Assembly: GCA_046757205.1 (NCBI GenBank)
Contig: JBHHXR010000025.1
Coordinates: 1-22,325, forward strand
Length of the DNA: 22,325 nt
Direction: 5' to 3'
Source: JBHHXR01 sp046757205
Lineage (GTDB): Bacteria > Pseudomonadota > Alphaproteobacteria > Rhodobacterales > Rhodobacteraceae
The position numbers and the translations under genes are program-made. Below are positions 12,856-19,285 of the stretch, piece by piece (position 1 is the stretch's first letter; every line of letters starts with the position of its first letter). The notes below the pieces were generated by a model. It made no database searches and had not been told where the DNA came from. It was given only the letters and a program-made list of their open reading frames with translations.

Positions 12856-13712
12856 CGGTCTTGGTTCGTACCGAACGCTGGGCAGACGAGAAGCCGCTGG
12901 GGCCAGTCGAAATCGATTGGGCGAATCCATTGACGGCGGGGTTGGTAGGATTATGGCTGGTTAACGAGGGGGCGGGGGCGGTACGAGACCTGGTGCATGG
13001 ACTCGATGGAGTTCTGACCGGGAATGCGGCGTGGGGCGCAGGCTTTGACGGGCGGTTCGTTCAATGCCCAGGGACCACGGCGGATTATATTGATATCCCC
13101 AACAGTCCCATTCACGATATTCTCTACACTTTGACGGCGGGCGTCATATTTACTCCGAGAGCATTGAATTTTTCATCGTATCAAGGAATCTGGCGGCGCG
13201 GGGCTACAACAGACGCTTCAGGCCCGTCTAATATTAATTGGATGATTCAGGGCAAAAGCGCAACGAGCATACTGCAATCCGCCGTCAAAACGGATACAGC
13301 CATCAATGACTATGTAAATAGCTCGTACAATTTGACACAGGACGTTTCGTCTCATGCAACAACGACGATTAATATCTCGGAGGCATTGTTGACTTTAATT
13401 GTCGATGGAACAAAAGATACGCTCGCGCTTACAGGAAGCCCCACTCAAATAGCGGGTGGGGCAACTAAGACGTGGCTGGGCCGGCGAGCGGGCGGGGCAG
13501 TCGATGCCGATATCCATTTGGCATACGTTCTTGAGAGGGATTGGGCTGAAGAAGAAATACGAGAATATCAGATCGCCCCTTATCAAATTCTCAAACCACG
13601 GAAGCGCGCGTACTATTATTTCCCGGCGGCTGGCACCCCGCTGTTCATGCATAACAAGTCCCTGAACGGTCTCGGTTCCGGCGGCCCGTTCTTTCACAAC
13701 CCGCTAGGCTGA
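12852..13712 (+). CDS. LamG/concanavalin-like virion protein
   Basis: A 286-residue protein starting at ATG 12852 (ATGA overlap). GLVGLWLVNEGAGAVRDLVHG followed by DGVLTGNAAWGAGFDG and ADYIDIPNSPIHDI is the typical opening of LamG-like jelly-roll domains, which bind sugars. The second half has TLIVDGTKDTLALTG and ends HNKSLNGLGSGGPFF. Likely a tail or decoration protein contacting surface glycans. Base composition of 13090-13420 is slightly more AT-rich than its neighbours, suggesting module exchange. Confidence 0.7.
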   Translation: MTVLVRTERWADEKPLGPVEIDWANPLTAGLVGLWLVNEGAGAVRDLVHGLDGVLTGNAAWGAGFDGRFVQCPGTTADYIDIPNSPIHDILYTLTAGVIFTPRALNFSSYQGIWRRGATTDASGPSNINWMIQGKSATSILQSAVKTDTAINDYVNSSYNLTQDVSSHATTTINISEALLTLIVDGTKDTLALTGSPTQIAGGATKTWLGRRAGGAVDADIHLAYVLERDWAEEEIREYQIAPYQILKPRKRAYYYFPAAGTPLFMHNKSLNGLGSGGPFFHNPLG

Positions 13713-13716
13713 CGCG

Positions 13717-14925
13717 ATGAAGCTCGCCCTCAAGAAAGCCTCGACCAGCGTTACGGTGAATGTGTTCATCCAGGATTCGTCCTCGACCACGGGCGCGGGC
13801 CTGACGGGGTTGGTTTTCAACAGCGCGAGTCTCACCGCCTACTACGCGCGGCCTCGTGCCGCCGCCGCCGCCATCACGCTGGCCACGCAGACGGTGACGG
13901 GGGCATGGTCCTCCGGCGGCTTCGTCGAGATCGACTCAACCAACATGCCGGGCTGGTATCGCCTCGATATCCCGGACGCGGCCCTCGCTACGGGCGTGGA
14001 TCATGTTGCCATCCACCTCAAGGGCGCGACCAACATGGCTCCGTTGCCCTTGGAAATCCAACTAACCGATGTAGACTTGAACGACGGCGTGCGGGGCGGG
14101 ATGACTGCTCTCCCCAACGCTGCTGCCGACGCGCCGTTAGGGCTGCCCATTTCGGACGCCGGCGGGCTCGATCTCGACGCCAAGTTGGCGAATACGAACG
14201 AGATCACCGTCGCCCGCATGGGTGCGCTGACAGACTGGATCGACGGTGGGCGGCTTGACCTGATTCTTGATATCATCGCGGCCGATGTCGTGAATCTCGA
14301 CGGCGCGGCAATGCGCGGGACCGACAATGCCCTGCTGGCGGCGAGCGCCCCGACGAACTTTGGCGACCTGTCGATCACGGCGACGACCGGCCTTGTTTCC
14401 CTCGCCGCCGCGCAGACATTCGATATGACCGGCGACGTGTCCGGGTCGGTGGGTTCCGTGACGGGCGCCGTGGGGTCTGTCACAGGCAACGTCGGGGGCA
14501 ACGTGACGGGTTCGGTTGGCAGTATCTCGGGCGTGACATTCCCGACCAATTTCGGCGACCTTGCCATTACAGTAACGGCCGGTGAGGTGACGGTCGGGAC
14601 GAATACCGACAAAGCGGGATATTCGATCAGCGGGACCAAGACGACCTTGGATGCGCTGAACGATCTGTCGGCGGCCGAGGTGAACGCCGAGGTGGTCGAT
14701 GCCGTGACCGTAGATACGATTGCCGAACTCCCCCAAGGGAAGCCGACCGCGACTCCGACCATCGCTACCGCGCTGATGCTACCCTACATGGCCCTGAGGA
14801 ACAAGATCGACATTACGTCGAGCGCCAAGGAAGTCCACAACGACGCTGGCACTGTGATTTGTAAGAAGGCGCTGACGGATGATGGGTCCGTCTACAGTGA
14901 GGCGGAAATGGTTTCGGGGCCGTAA
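13717..14925 (+). CDS. Phage tail fibre / appendage protein
   Basis: A 402-residue protein. The N-terminal 130 residues (FIQDSSSTTGAGLTGLVFNS, GGFVEIDSTNMPGWYRLDIP) match the common attachment region of phage tail fibres. Residues about 240-270 are a Gly/Val/Ser/Thr repeat (SGSVGSVTGAVGSVTGNVGG) typical of fibre shafts, followed by another NFGDLAITVTA unit echoing NFGDLSITATT at about residue 213. The C-terminus may hold the receptor-facing tip. No strong ribosome-binding site is seen; it lies 4 bases after the previous stop, so coupling is likely. TAA overlaps the next ATG. Confidence 0.78.
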   Translation: MKLALKKASTSVTVNVFIQDSSSTTGAGLTGLVFNSASLTAYYARPRAAAAAITLATQTVTGAWSSGGFVEIDSTNMPGWYRLDIPDAALATGVDHVAIHLKGATNMAPLPLEIQLTDVDLNDGVRGGMTALPNAAADAPLGLPISDAGGLDLDAKLANTNEITVARMGALTDWIDGGRLDLILDIIAADVVNLDGAAMRGTDNALLAASAPTNFGDLSITATTGLVSLAAAQTFDMTGDVSGSVGSVTGAVGSVTGNVGGNVTGSVGSISGVTFPTNFGDLAITVTAGEVTVGTNTDKAGYSISGTKTTLDALNDLSAAEVNAEVVDAVTVDTIAELPQGKPTATPTIATALMLPYMALRNKIDITSSAKEVHNDAGTVICKKALTDDGSVYSEAEMVSGP

Positions 14926-15134
14926 TGGCGATCGACAGCGCGGCAAAGCGGAAGGCAATTTCCGGGATCCCCTTGTTGATCCCCGGGGTGACGCCGAATG
15001 CCACTCCCGACGCCGCCTGGCGGCAGCAATCGGGGTGGTCGTATTCGGGCATTACGCCGGATTCGCCGAGCGTACAGACTCAGTTTACCGGGCTTATCGC
15101 GAATGCCGGGCGGCTTTTGACTCGCACCGCTTGA
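14925..15134 (+). CDS. Conserved small phage protein after the tail fibre
   Basis: A 69-residue protein opening MAIDSAAKRKAISGIPLLIP and containing GVTPNATPDAAWRQQSGWSY. This opening (MAIDSAAKR) is one I recognise from small proteins at the end of phage tail operons, of unknown function. ATG 14925 shares its A with the fibre stop. Its 3' end overlaps the convergent minus-strand gene by 41 bases. Confidence 0.65.
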   Translation: MAIDSAAKRKAISGIPLLIPGVTPNATPDAAWRQQSGWSYSGITPDSPSVQTQFTGLIANAGRLLTRTA

Positions 15135-15279
15135 TGGCCTCCCGCACGCGGCTGACCATGCCCGGCCTGTATTCGCCGGAGGTGAGTTCCCGTTCCAGCT
15201 GTCGCAGGGCTTTGACCGCGGCGTCCCTTTGGGCTTCCGCGAGGGTGCGGATCGGCTTGTCGAGATAGGGGCTGGTCAT
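15094..15279 (-). CDS. Small cassette protein 8 (61 residues)
   Basis: Last gene of the minus-strand cassette. ATG 15279 with ATAGGAGGCCGCC directly ahead. The product is charged and helical: LAEAQRDAAVKALRQLEREL, then SRVREAIKRCESKAARHSR. No recognised domain. Its end runs 41 bases into the convergent tail-operon gene. Confidence 0.6.
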   Translation of the reverse strand: MTSPYLDKPIRTLAEAQRDAAVKALRQLERELTSGEYRPGMVSRVREAIKRCESKAARHSR

Positions 15280-15293
15280 GGCGGCCTCCTATG

Positions 15294-15557
15294 CTAATCG
15301 TACTGCGCGATTCCCCAATCGAACCGCACCGCTTGGCGGTCGCGGTGGTTACACGGCACGGGCAATACCGCACAGGCGCTCCGGTCGCTACCGCGCTTGT
15401 TGAGTTCGAACCCCACCGCCCCCAGCCGATCGGATAATTCCTTGGCGGCCTTGGCAAACCGGAAGGTTGGTTCCATCGGCGCGATGACGACGGCGTTCAA
15501 ATGAGGGCGCGAGCAGCAGCACCCGTCTGAAAATGTTGCGTAAATCCTGGCTTTCAT
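15294..15557 (-). CDS. Small cassette protein 7 (87 residues)
   Basis: ATG 15557 with CGGAAGGAACCCACACC ahead. It contains a CCC triplet at residues 13-15 and two more Cys (62, 70). The helical AAKELSDRLGAVGFELNKRG follows. Unknown function; no family recognised. Not preceded by the cassette's hairpin element. Confidence 0.58.
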   Translation of the reverse strand: MKARIYATFSDGCCCSRPHLNAVVIAPMEPTFRFAKAAKELSDRLGAVGFELNKRGSDRSACAVLPVPCNHRDRQAVRFDWGIAQYD

Positions 15558-15603
15558 GGTGTGGGTTCCTTCCGGCTGAGTTGCTGCGACATATCCCGGG
15601 CGT

Positions 15604-15819
15604 TCAGGTGGAGTGCTCGCCCTCGTGGAATGCGGTGTTAGTGATTTGCCGCAATTGCTCGGCATAGTAGCTGAGGTCGCCGGCATCGGCCCAGGTGATC
15701 TCGTCCGGGTGGCGGTTGAAATGGTCGGCGCTCCAGGCTTGGAGCCGGGTCAGCATGGCGTCGATCTCGGCCTTCTTGGTGATAAAGGCGCGGAGTTCGT
15801 CGTGGCTGTAGGTTGTCAT
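15604..15819 (-). CDS. Small cassette protein 6 (71 residues)
   Basis: ATG 15819 with ACAGGAGGGAACC ahead. The product reads ELRAFITKKAEIDAMLTRLQ, WSADHFNRHPDEITWADAGD, and ends in an acidic FHEGEHST. This resembles small helical proteins I associate with alphaproteobacterial plasmids and phages. Function unknown. Confidence 0.6.
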   Translation of the reverse strand: MTTYSHDELRAFITKKAEIDAMLTRLQAWSADHFNRHPDEITWADAGDLSYYAEQLRQITNTAFHEGEHST

Positions 15820-15835
15820 GGTTCCCTCCTGTCTG

Positions 15836-16093
15836 TCAAAGTCCGAGTTGCGGGTTGAGTATCCCGGGCCGGGTGTAACCGTCGGGCAGCCGGGCGGTGC
15901 CGAAGGCATCGAAATGCGCCCTGGGGTCGAGGGCGCAGGCTATGTCCCTCGCCTTGCCGACCAGCGCCAAGGCGCCGGCGTGGTCGTCGCGGAACGGGCC
16001 GGCCAAGCACCGGTAGTCATGCCCCCGCACGATGGTGATGTAGTAATTGCCCGGGCGCGCGTCGGGCTGTTGCTGCGTGTTGGCGGGTCTCAT
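15836..16093 (-). CDS. Small cassette protein 5 (85 residues), mobile-element-type conserved protein
   Basis: ATG 16093 with AAAGGAGGAAACT ahead. The sequence NYYITIVRGHDYRCLAGPF, then ALALVGKARDIACALDPRAH and FDAFGTARLPDGYTRPGILN, belongs to a small-protein group I recognise from alphaproteobacterial plasmids and integrative elements, always hypothetical. It follows hairpin copy A. Its stop lies 16 bases before the next start. Confidence 0.65.
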   Translation of the reverse strand: MRPANTQQQPDARPGNYYITIVRGHDYRCLAGPFRDDHAGALALVGKARDIACALDPRAHFDAFGTARLPDGYTRPGILNPQLGL

Positions 16094-16107
16094 AGTTTCC
16101 TCCTTTG

Positions 16108-16156
16108 GTGACAATCCATACCAGCCGCCCGGAGGGCGACTGATAGAGAGTGTCAC
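16108..16156 (-). repeat. Intercistronic hairpin element, copy A
   Basis: Begins at the stop codon of cassette gene 4 and ends 15 bases before the start of gene 5. On the minus strand TATCAGTCGCCC pairs with GGGCGGCTGGTA around a 3-base loop. An outer GTGACA/TGTCAC pair closes the whole element. Confidence 0.75.
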
Positions 16157-16482
16157 GCTGCGAGTTTTTCTCCACAGACGGGGCAGGGCTGGCAGAATTC
16201 GTCCCCTGTCTCGAGGTTGAGGTCGATTCGCGGGAAATATTCCCTGGTGTCCCGGCCGGCGGGGATCGCGCAACAGTGACGGCGGGCGTGGTGGCGAGTC
16301 CAGCCCGAGGGCAGATTCTGTGCCTTGACCGCGACGGTGCGGTGGTCGGCCAGCGCGACAAATCGGTCGCGTTTGTCGGCGCTCGGGAAGACGTGGAGCG
16401 AGCCGGCGACCGTCCCCGGCATGCAGGCCAGGGTGAAGCGCGGCCCGAGGGCGTATGAGAATGCGTAGAATCGCGTGGCCAT
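16153..16482 (-). CDS. Small cassette protein 4 (109 residues)
   Basis: ATG 16482 with CAGGAGAAATTGTC ahead. The N-terminal half (RFYAFSYALGPRFTLACMPG, GSLHVFPSADKRDRFVALAD) looks like a compact alpha/beta fold. The C-terminus FCQPCPVCGEKLAA has C-x2-C-x2-C and probably a metal site, possibly with C and H residues near 69-71. Unknown function. Confidence 0.62.
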   Translation of the reverse strand: MATRFYAFSYALGPRFTLACMPGTVAGSLHVFPSADKRDRFVALADHRTVAVKAQNLPSGWTRHHARRHCCAIPAGRDTREYFPRIDLNLETGDEFCQPCPVCGEKLAA

Positions 16483-16515
16483 GACAATTTCTCCTGTTCT
16501 CGGCCTTGATCGGCC

Positions 16516-16554
16516 GTGCCGACCGCCCCGCGAGGCGGCCGACAGAGGCGGTCA
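16516..16554 (-). repeat. Intercistronic hairpin element, copy B
   Basis: Begins at the stop of cassette gene 3. On the minus strand TGTCGGCCGCC pairs with GGCGGTCGGCA over 11 base pairs (two G-U) around loop TCGCGG. Compared with copy C, two stem positions change on both sides (A-U to G-C). A second small hairpin CGGCC..GGCCG (16501-16516) follows. Confidence 0.78.
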
Positions 16555-16929
16555 GTAGCCGAAACTGATTCGGTCCTCGCGGGCGGCTCTGGCATGGTCG
16601 CCGCGACGGTGTTTCTCGTCCGCCGCTGACTTGCGGGCCGACTCGTTGTCCCATACCAGCCGCTTGGTGCCGTTGCGATAGATATTGCGGCCTTTGCGGC
16701 GGATTTTCTTGCCTGCCGGCGGTGCGTCGTGTCCGTCGGCCTCGATCACTTCGAGGCTGAACGTGTGTTGTTGCTTGTCGATTCCGTAGCTGTCGGCCGT
16801 GACCCGCGCCGTGACGGTGCGCTCGCCGAGCTTGACCGGCCGGCGGTACGACCCGCCCCAAACGGCTTCCGTAAACCGGATCGTGTCGCCGGTTACAACG
16901 TCGCCAGTGCAGTTCACCCATTTAGGCAT
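16552..16929 (-). CDS. Small cassette protein 3 (125 residues), basic C-terminus
   Basis: ATG 16929 with ACCAAGGAGACCCGTC ahead. Residues 13-70 form a beta-rich domain (GDTIRFTEAVWGGSYRRPVK, ERTVTARVTADSYGID). Residues 72-121 are strongly basic (KKIRRKGRNIYRNGTKRLVW, ADEKHRRGDHARAARED) and could bind nucleic acid. It recalls hypothetical proteins of alphaproteobacterial mobile elements. Function unknown. Confidence 0.62.
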   Translation of the reverse strand: MPKWVNCTGDVVTGDTIRFTEAVWGGSYRRPVKLGERTVTARVTADSYGIDKQQHTFSLEVIEADGHDAPPAGKKIRRKGRNIYRNGTKRLVWDNESARKSAADEKHRRGDHARAAREDRISFGY

Positions 16930-16948
16930 GACGGGTCTCCTTGGTTAA

Positions 16949-16997
16949 GTGACGGTCCATACCAGCCGCCCCGCGAGGCGACTGATAGAGGCGGTCA
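16949..16997 (-). repeat. Intercistronic hairpin element, copy C
   Basis: Begins at the stop of cassette gene 2. On the minus strand TATCAGTCGCC pairs with GGCGGCTGGTA over 11 base pairs (two G-U) around loop TCGCGG. TGAC and GTCA at the two ends can also pair. Nearly identical to copy A outside the loop. Confidence 0.78.
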
Positions 16998-17171
16998 GCC
17001 GTTGAGAAAATGCTGCCAGCGCCGATCGCTGGCATCGTTGCGGCGGTCTGCGACCGCCTGGGCCTCCTCGCGGGAGGCATAGACGCCGTCGAGGTCTTCC
17101 CGGACTTCCCAGTCCGGGTAATGCCCACAGTTGTAATGATATGGGTTTGTGTCTCGCAGCGAATACCGCAT
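16995..17171 (-). CDS. Small cassette protein 2 (58 residues)
   Basis: ATG 17171 with a very strong GAGGAGGAGAATCCA ahead; TGA 16997-16995 is the first codon of hairpin copy C. The product reads RYSLRDTNPYHYNCGHYPDW, then SREEAQAVADRRNDASDRRW. The second half resembles the YASREEAQ-AD-RN pattern of small proteins that report field-like sequence annotations in plasmids. No function known. Confidence 0.6.
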   Translation of the reverse strand: MRYSLRDTNPYHYNCGHYPDWEVREDLDGVYASREEAQAVADRRNDASDRRWQHFLNG

Positions 17172-17191
17172 TGGATTCTCCTCCTCTTCTG

Positions 17192-17240
17192 GTGACAGTC
17201 TGTGCCGCCGGCCCCGAAGGGTCGGCGACAGAGGCGGTCA
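17192..17240 (-). repeat. Intercistronic hairpin element, copy D
   Basis: Begins at the stop of cassette gene 1. On the minus strand TCTGT pairs with ACAGA and CGCCGACCC with GGGCCGGCG, capped by a TTCG tetraloop (C-UUCG-G). The stem sequence differs from copies A and C at many places on both arms while the pairing is kept. Confidence 0.78.
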
Positions 17241-17495
17241 GGTCGTGAGTCTCGCGACGCATCGCGCGATCACGAGACCTAGGACGTAGCCCTCGTGGAG
17301 GGCGCCGGTCAGCACGGCATCGCGGGCGCCAGCGTAGTCGGGTCCGGCGACAAAGGATTTGATCTCCTCGCGCATGATCGCGACGGCGGCGGCGACGTTA
17401 TCGTTGGGGCCGCCGGTATTGCGGATTGCGCCCGTTCTGATGACACCGCGCATCACGGCGTCGGCAATCCTATCGATGGGATGGGGGTCGGTCAT
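17238..17495 (-). CDS. Small cassette protein 1 (85 residues), first gene after strong promoter
   Basis: ATG 17495 with GAGGAGACCATCTC ahead, 33 bases from the -10 of a consensus promoter. Helical, Ala-rich product: IDRIADAVMRGVIRTGAIRN, AAAVAIMREEIKSFVAGPDY, GYVLGLVIARCVARL. No domain recognised. Being first behind the strongest promoter suggests high early expression. Confidence 0.62.
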   Translation of the reverse strand: MTDPHPIDRIADAVMRGVIRTGAIRNTGGPNDNVAAAVAIMREEIKSFVAGPDYAGARDAVLTGALHEGYVLGLVIARCVARLTT

Positions 17496-17527
17496 GAGAT
17501 GGTCTCCTCGGGTAACGTCTATCCATG

Positions 17528-17555
17528 ATTATAGGATAGGCCGGGGCGGTGTCAA
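17528..17555 (-). promoter_or_regulatory. Perfect-consensus sigma70 promoter for the small-gene cassette
   Basis: On the minus strand TTGACA (17550-17555) and TATAAT (17528-17533) are both perfect matches, with a 16-base spacer. It is the best promoter match in the window. Two T-tracts followed by CG (17560-17567, 17579-17587), about two helical turns apart, lie just upstream and could bend DNA or bind a regulator. Confidence 0.8.
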
Positions 17556-17590
17556 GAGGTTTTTTCGGGTCGGGCGAATTTTTTTCGAGG

Positions 17591-17619
17591 TTGCCCAATG
17601 GCGGGAAACCGCGTAAAAT
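17591..17619 (+). promoter_or_regulatory. Promoter candidate for the small-terminase-like gene
   Basis: TTGCCC (17591-17596) and TAAAAT (17614-17619) with a 17-base spacer, back to back with the cassette promoter; the two -35 boxes are 35 bases apart, so a regulator bound between them could control both directions. Confidence 0.5.
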
Positions 17620-17666
17620 GGGGCATGGCCAGCAGCGCGATCACCAGGCGCGACCCGGTTTGATGT

Positions 17667-18122
17667 ATGCCCCGCCCCAACTCGCGAGCACCCAAGCTGA
17701 CGTTGATGCGCCGGCGCTTTGCCGAGCGGTTTGTTGAGTGCGGAGTCGGGAGCCAAGCTGCCAGAGACGCAGGATGGACCGGGCCGCGACCCGATCAATG
17801 GGCCTATGAGACGCTGAGAATGACGGAGACGCAGCAGTACATAGACGAGCTCCTCTCAGAGGCAGAGGATATCGACAGACTCTCACCAGCAGCCATACTG
17901 ACGGCGCTCCTCAGAGAGTCCAGGACCGCGCAGCATGACGGGGCGCGGATTAGGGCGCTGGAATTGTTGGGGCGCGCCAAGCGCATGTTTGTCGATCGAG
18001 TTGAAACAGAAAATGGCGATATTCTGGGGAATTTAGAGGCTATCCGGCGGGATTTTGGCGAGGATATTGCCCGTGCGTATGCCGAGCGGCTTGGAATCGA
18101 CCTGCCAGACCCGCCTCACTAA
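17667..18122 (+). CDS. Small terminase subunit-like protein
   Basis: A 151-residue protein. LTLMRRRFAERFVECGVGSQAARDAGWTG is the N-terminal HTH of small terminases (RRFAE.....SQAA..AG). It is followed by TETQQYIDELLSEAEDIDRL and helical LLRESRTAQHDGARIRALEL. Small terminases recognise phage DNA for packaging and feed it to the large subunit. The ATG at 17667 lacks a clear SD. No large terminase gene follows directly: a 333-base leader and virion-like genes come next, which is unusual. A related HTH regulator is the alternative. Confidence 0.6.
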   Translation: MPRPNSRAPKLTLMRRRFAERFVECGVGSQAARDAGWTGPRPDQWAYETLRMTETQQYIDELLSEAEDIDRLSPAAILTALLRESRTAQHDGARIRALELLGRAKRMFVDRVETENGDILGNLEAIRRDFGEDIARAYAERLGIDLPDPPH

Positions 18123-18135
18123 GCCGTTGTTTCCG

Positions 18136-18163
18136 TTGACCTTTTCTCAAAATTTCCTATAAT
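18136..18163 (+). promoter_or_regulatory. Strong sigma70-type promoter
   Basis: TTGACC (18136-18141; 5 of 6) and TATAAT (18158-18163; 6 of 6) with a 16-base spacer in an AT-rich patch. It would transcribe a roughly 285-base leader and then the virion and glycan genes. Confidence 0.7.
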
Positions 18164-18251
18164 GGCCATTATGCGACAACCTGTTTTGAGGGGTGCGCGT
18201 GATGATTTTCGGCGGTTTTCCGGGGGATTTCTCGGCGGGCCGGGGGCCGGG

Positions 18252-18269
18252 GCACCCCCCTCGGGGTGC
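18252..18269 (+). terminator. GC hairpin in the leader (attenuator-like)
   Basis: GCACCCC (18252-18258) pairs perfectly with GGGGTGC (18263-18269) around CCTC. There is no T-run, so it may be a pause, attenuation or processing hairpin rather than a terminator. Confidence 0.45.
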
Positions 18270-18455
18270 GGGTGCGGGTGCTATCCCCCTCCCTACATCC
18301 GGCAGATTTCAACCGGGGGTACGCAAAATCGCGGGTTTAGACCGGAGGTGGGCTGTTTTTCTAACGCGTAGGTTGATAGATGGGGTGATTTGGTTGGTGG
18401 GTATTGTATCTGGGTATGCTGGGGGGTATGGTTTGTCTGGCATTTGGAGGGTGGC

Positions 18456-18764
18456 ATGGCGAGTTTGTACATCACGGAATACAAGGAACTGGCTGAGGCT
18501 GGGTCCGGGGTTCGGGTTCAGGCGGGAGCGGAGCCTGCGGTGAAGCGGACGAAGCTGGCGTTCACGACTTCGACGGCGCATGCGTTTGCGTCGAACTGTC
18601 ATTTTGTTCGGCTGGTTTCGGACGCGGATTGTTACTTGGAGTTTGTGGGTGACACGTCGACTCCGACGGCGACGGCGTCTTCGTCGTTGATGAAGGCGAA
18701 TGTTGTGGAATTTTTCGGGGTTCGGCCGAACTCGAAGATGGCTGTTTACGATGGGGTGAGCTGA
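18456..18764 (+). CDS. Conserved phage virion-associated protein
   Basis: A 102-residue protein starting at ATG 18456 with GGAGGGTGGC directly ahead. MASLYITEYKELAEAG, VRVQAGAEPAVKRTKLAFTT, HFVRLVSDADCYLEFVGD and VVEFFGVRPNSKMAVYD match a short beta-rich protein frequently found in phage structural regions. Probably a minor capsid or decoration component; unproven. Ends in TGA overlapping the next ATG (TGATG). Confidence 0.65.
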   Translation: MASLYITEYKELAEAGSGVRVQAGAEPAVKRTKLAFTTSTAHAFASNCHFVRLVSDADCYLEFVGDTSTPTATASSSLMKANVVEFFGVRPNSKMAVYDGVS

Positions 18765-19285
18765 TGATGGGTCAATCCGGGGGTGGGGAAGTTCTTCCGA
18801 CGATCCCCAAGGATGTATTCGGGTTTCTGGCCTTTGTCGCGGACGTGAAGCGGCACAAGCCGGTTCTGGATGCGTTCGTTGGGGCCTGCGAGCGGCTTGA
18901 GAAGGCGAATGCGGTCAAGGGGACGGTCGCCGAGATCGAGCGGCTGGAGGCGGTTGCGAAGGCATCGGCCGAGAAGGCCCGGGCTGTGGTGGCCGGGGCC
19001 GAGAACGAGGCTGTTCGGGTTCTGGAGGCGGCGAAGAAGGAGGCCGCCGATCTGACGGGGGCGGCGGTGGAGCGGCGCCGCAAGTTGGATGCGGCGGTTG
19101 CCGATCTGGTTCGGAAGCGGGACGAGATCGAGGGCGAGGTCCGTGGGAAGCTGGCTTCGCTCGAGTCTCGGGAGAAGGCGGTATCGGCGGCGGAAGCCCG
19201 GTTGAGTGCCCGGCAGAACGCCCTGGATGAGAAAGCGGCCGATCTGGATCGTCGTCTCGGGCTGATCAAGGGTGCTCTGACGTGA
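18764..19285 (+). CDS. Long coiled-coil protein (173 residues)
   Basis: Starts at ATG 18764 (or 18767). From about residue 40 to 170 it is nearly continuous charged heptad-type helix: EIERLEAVAKASAEKARAVV, ALSA-type Ala/Glu/Arg/Lys repeats, ALDEKAADLDRRLGLIKGAL. No enzymatic motif. It could be a scaffold, a tail or assembly chaperone, or an internal structural rod. TGA overlaps the GTG of the glycosyltransferase gene. Confidence 0.65.
   Translation: MMGQSGGGEVLPTIPKDVFGFLAFVADVKRHKPVLDAFVGACERLEKANAVKGTVAEIERLEAVAKASAEKARAVVAGAENEAVRVLEAAKKEAADLTGAAVERRRKLDAAVADLVRKRDEIEGEVRGKLASLESREKAVSAAEARLSARQNALDEKAADLDRRLGLIKGALT

Larger units (their letters stand above)
18123..18455 (+). other. Gene-poor 333-base leader with promoter, hairpin and G-rich tract
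   Basis: No convincing gene is seen; short plus-strand frames starting at 18162 and 18193 (one with a hydrophobic stretch) have odd composition and run into the next gene. The stretch holds a strong promoter at its start, a perfect hairpin at 18252-18269, GGGTGC direct repeats after it, and a G/T-rich zone (about 18370-18450) with several GGG runs that could form a quadruplex on the plus strand. Confidence 0.6.

Noticed and set aside
15836..16921. Minus-strand 361-codon frame across three cassette genes
   Set aside because: It crosses the intercistronic hairpins and reads the cassette genes out of frame for most of its length; the individual genes have their own ribosome-binding sites.
16108..17240. 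CRISPR array interpretation of the four hairpin copies
   Set aside because: Spacing is 240-430 bases with genes between the copies, and the copies differ in sequence while keeping structure; not a repeat-spacer array.
18162..18543. Plus-strand frames of 69 and 116 codons in the 18123-18455 leader
   Set aside because: Gly/Pro/Arg-rich, no family match; the longer one runs out of frame far into the gene at 18456. A hydrophobic stretch in it is more likely due to G/T-rich composition.
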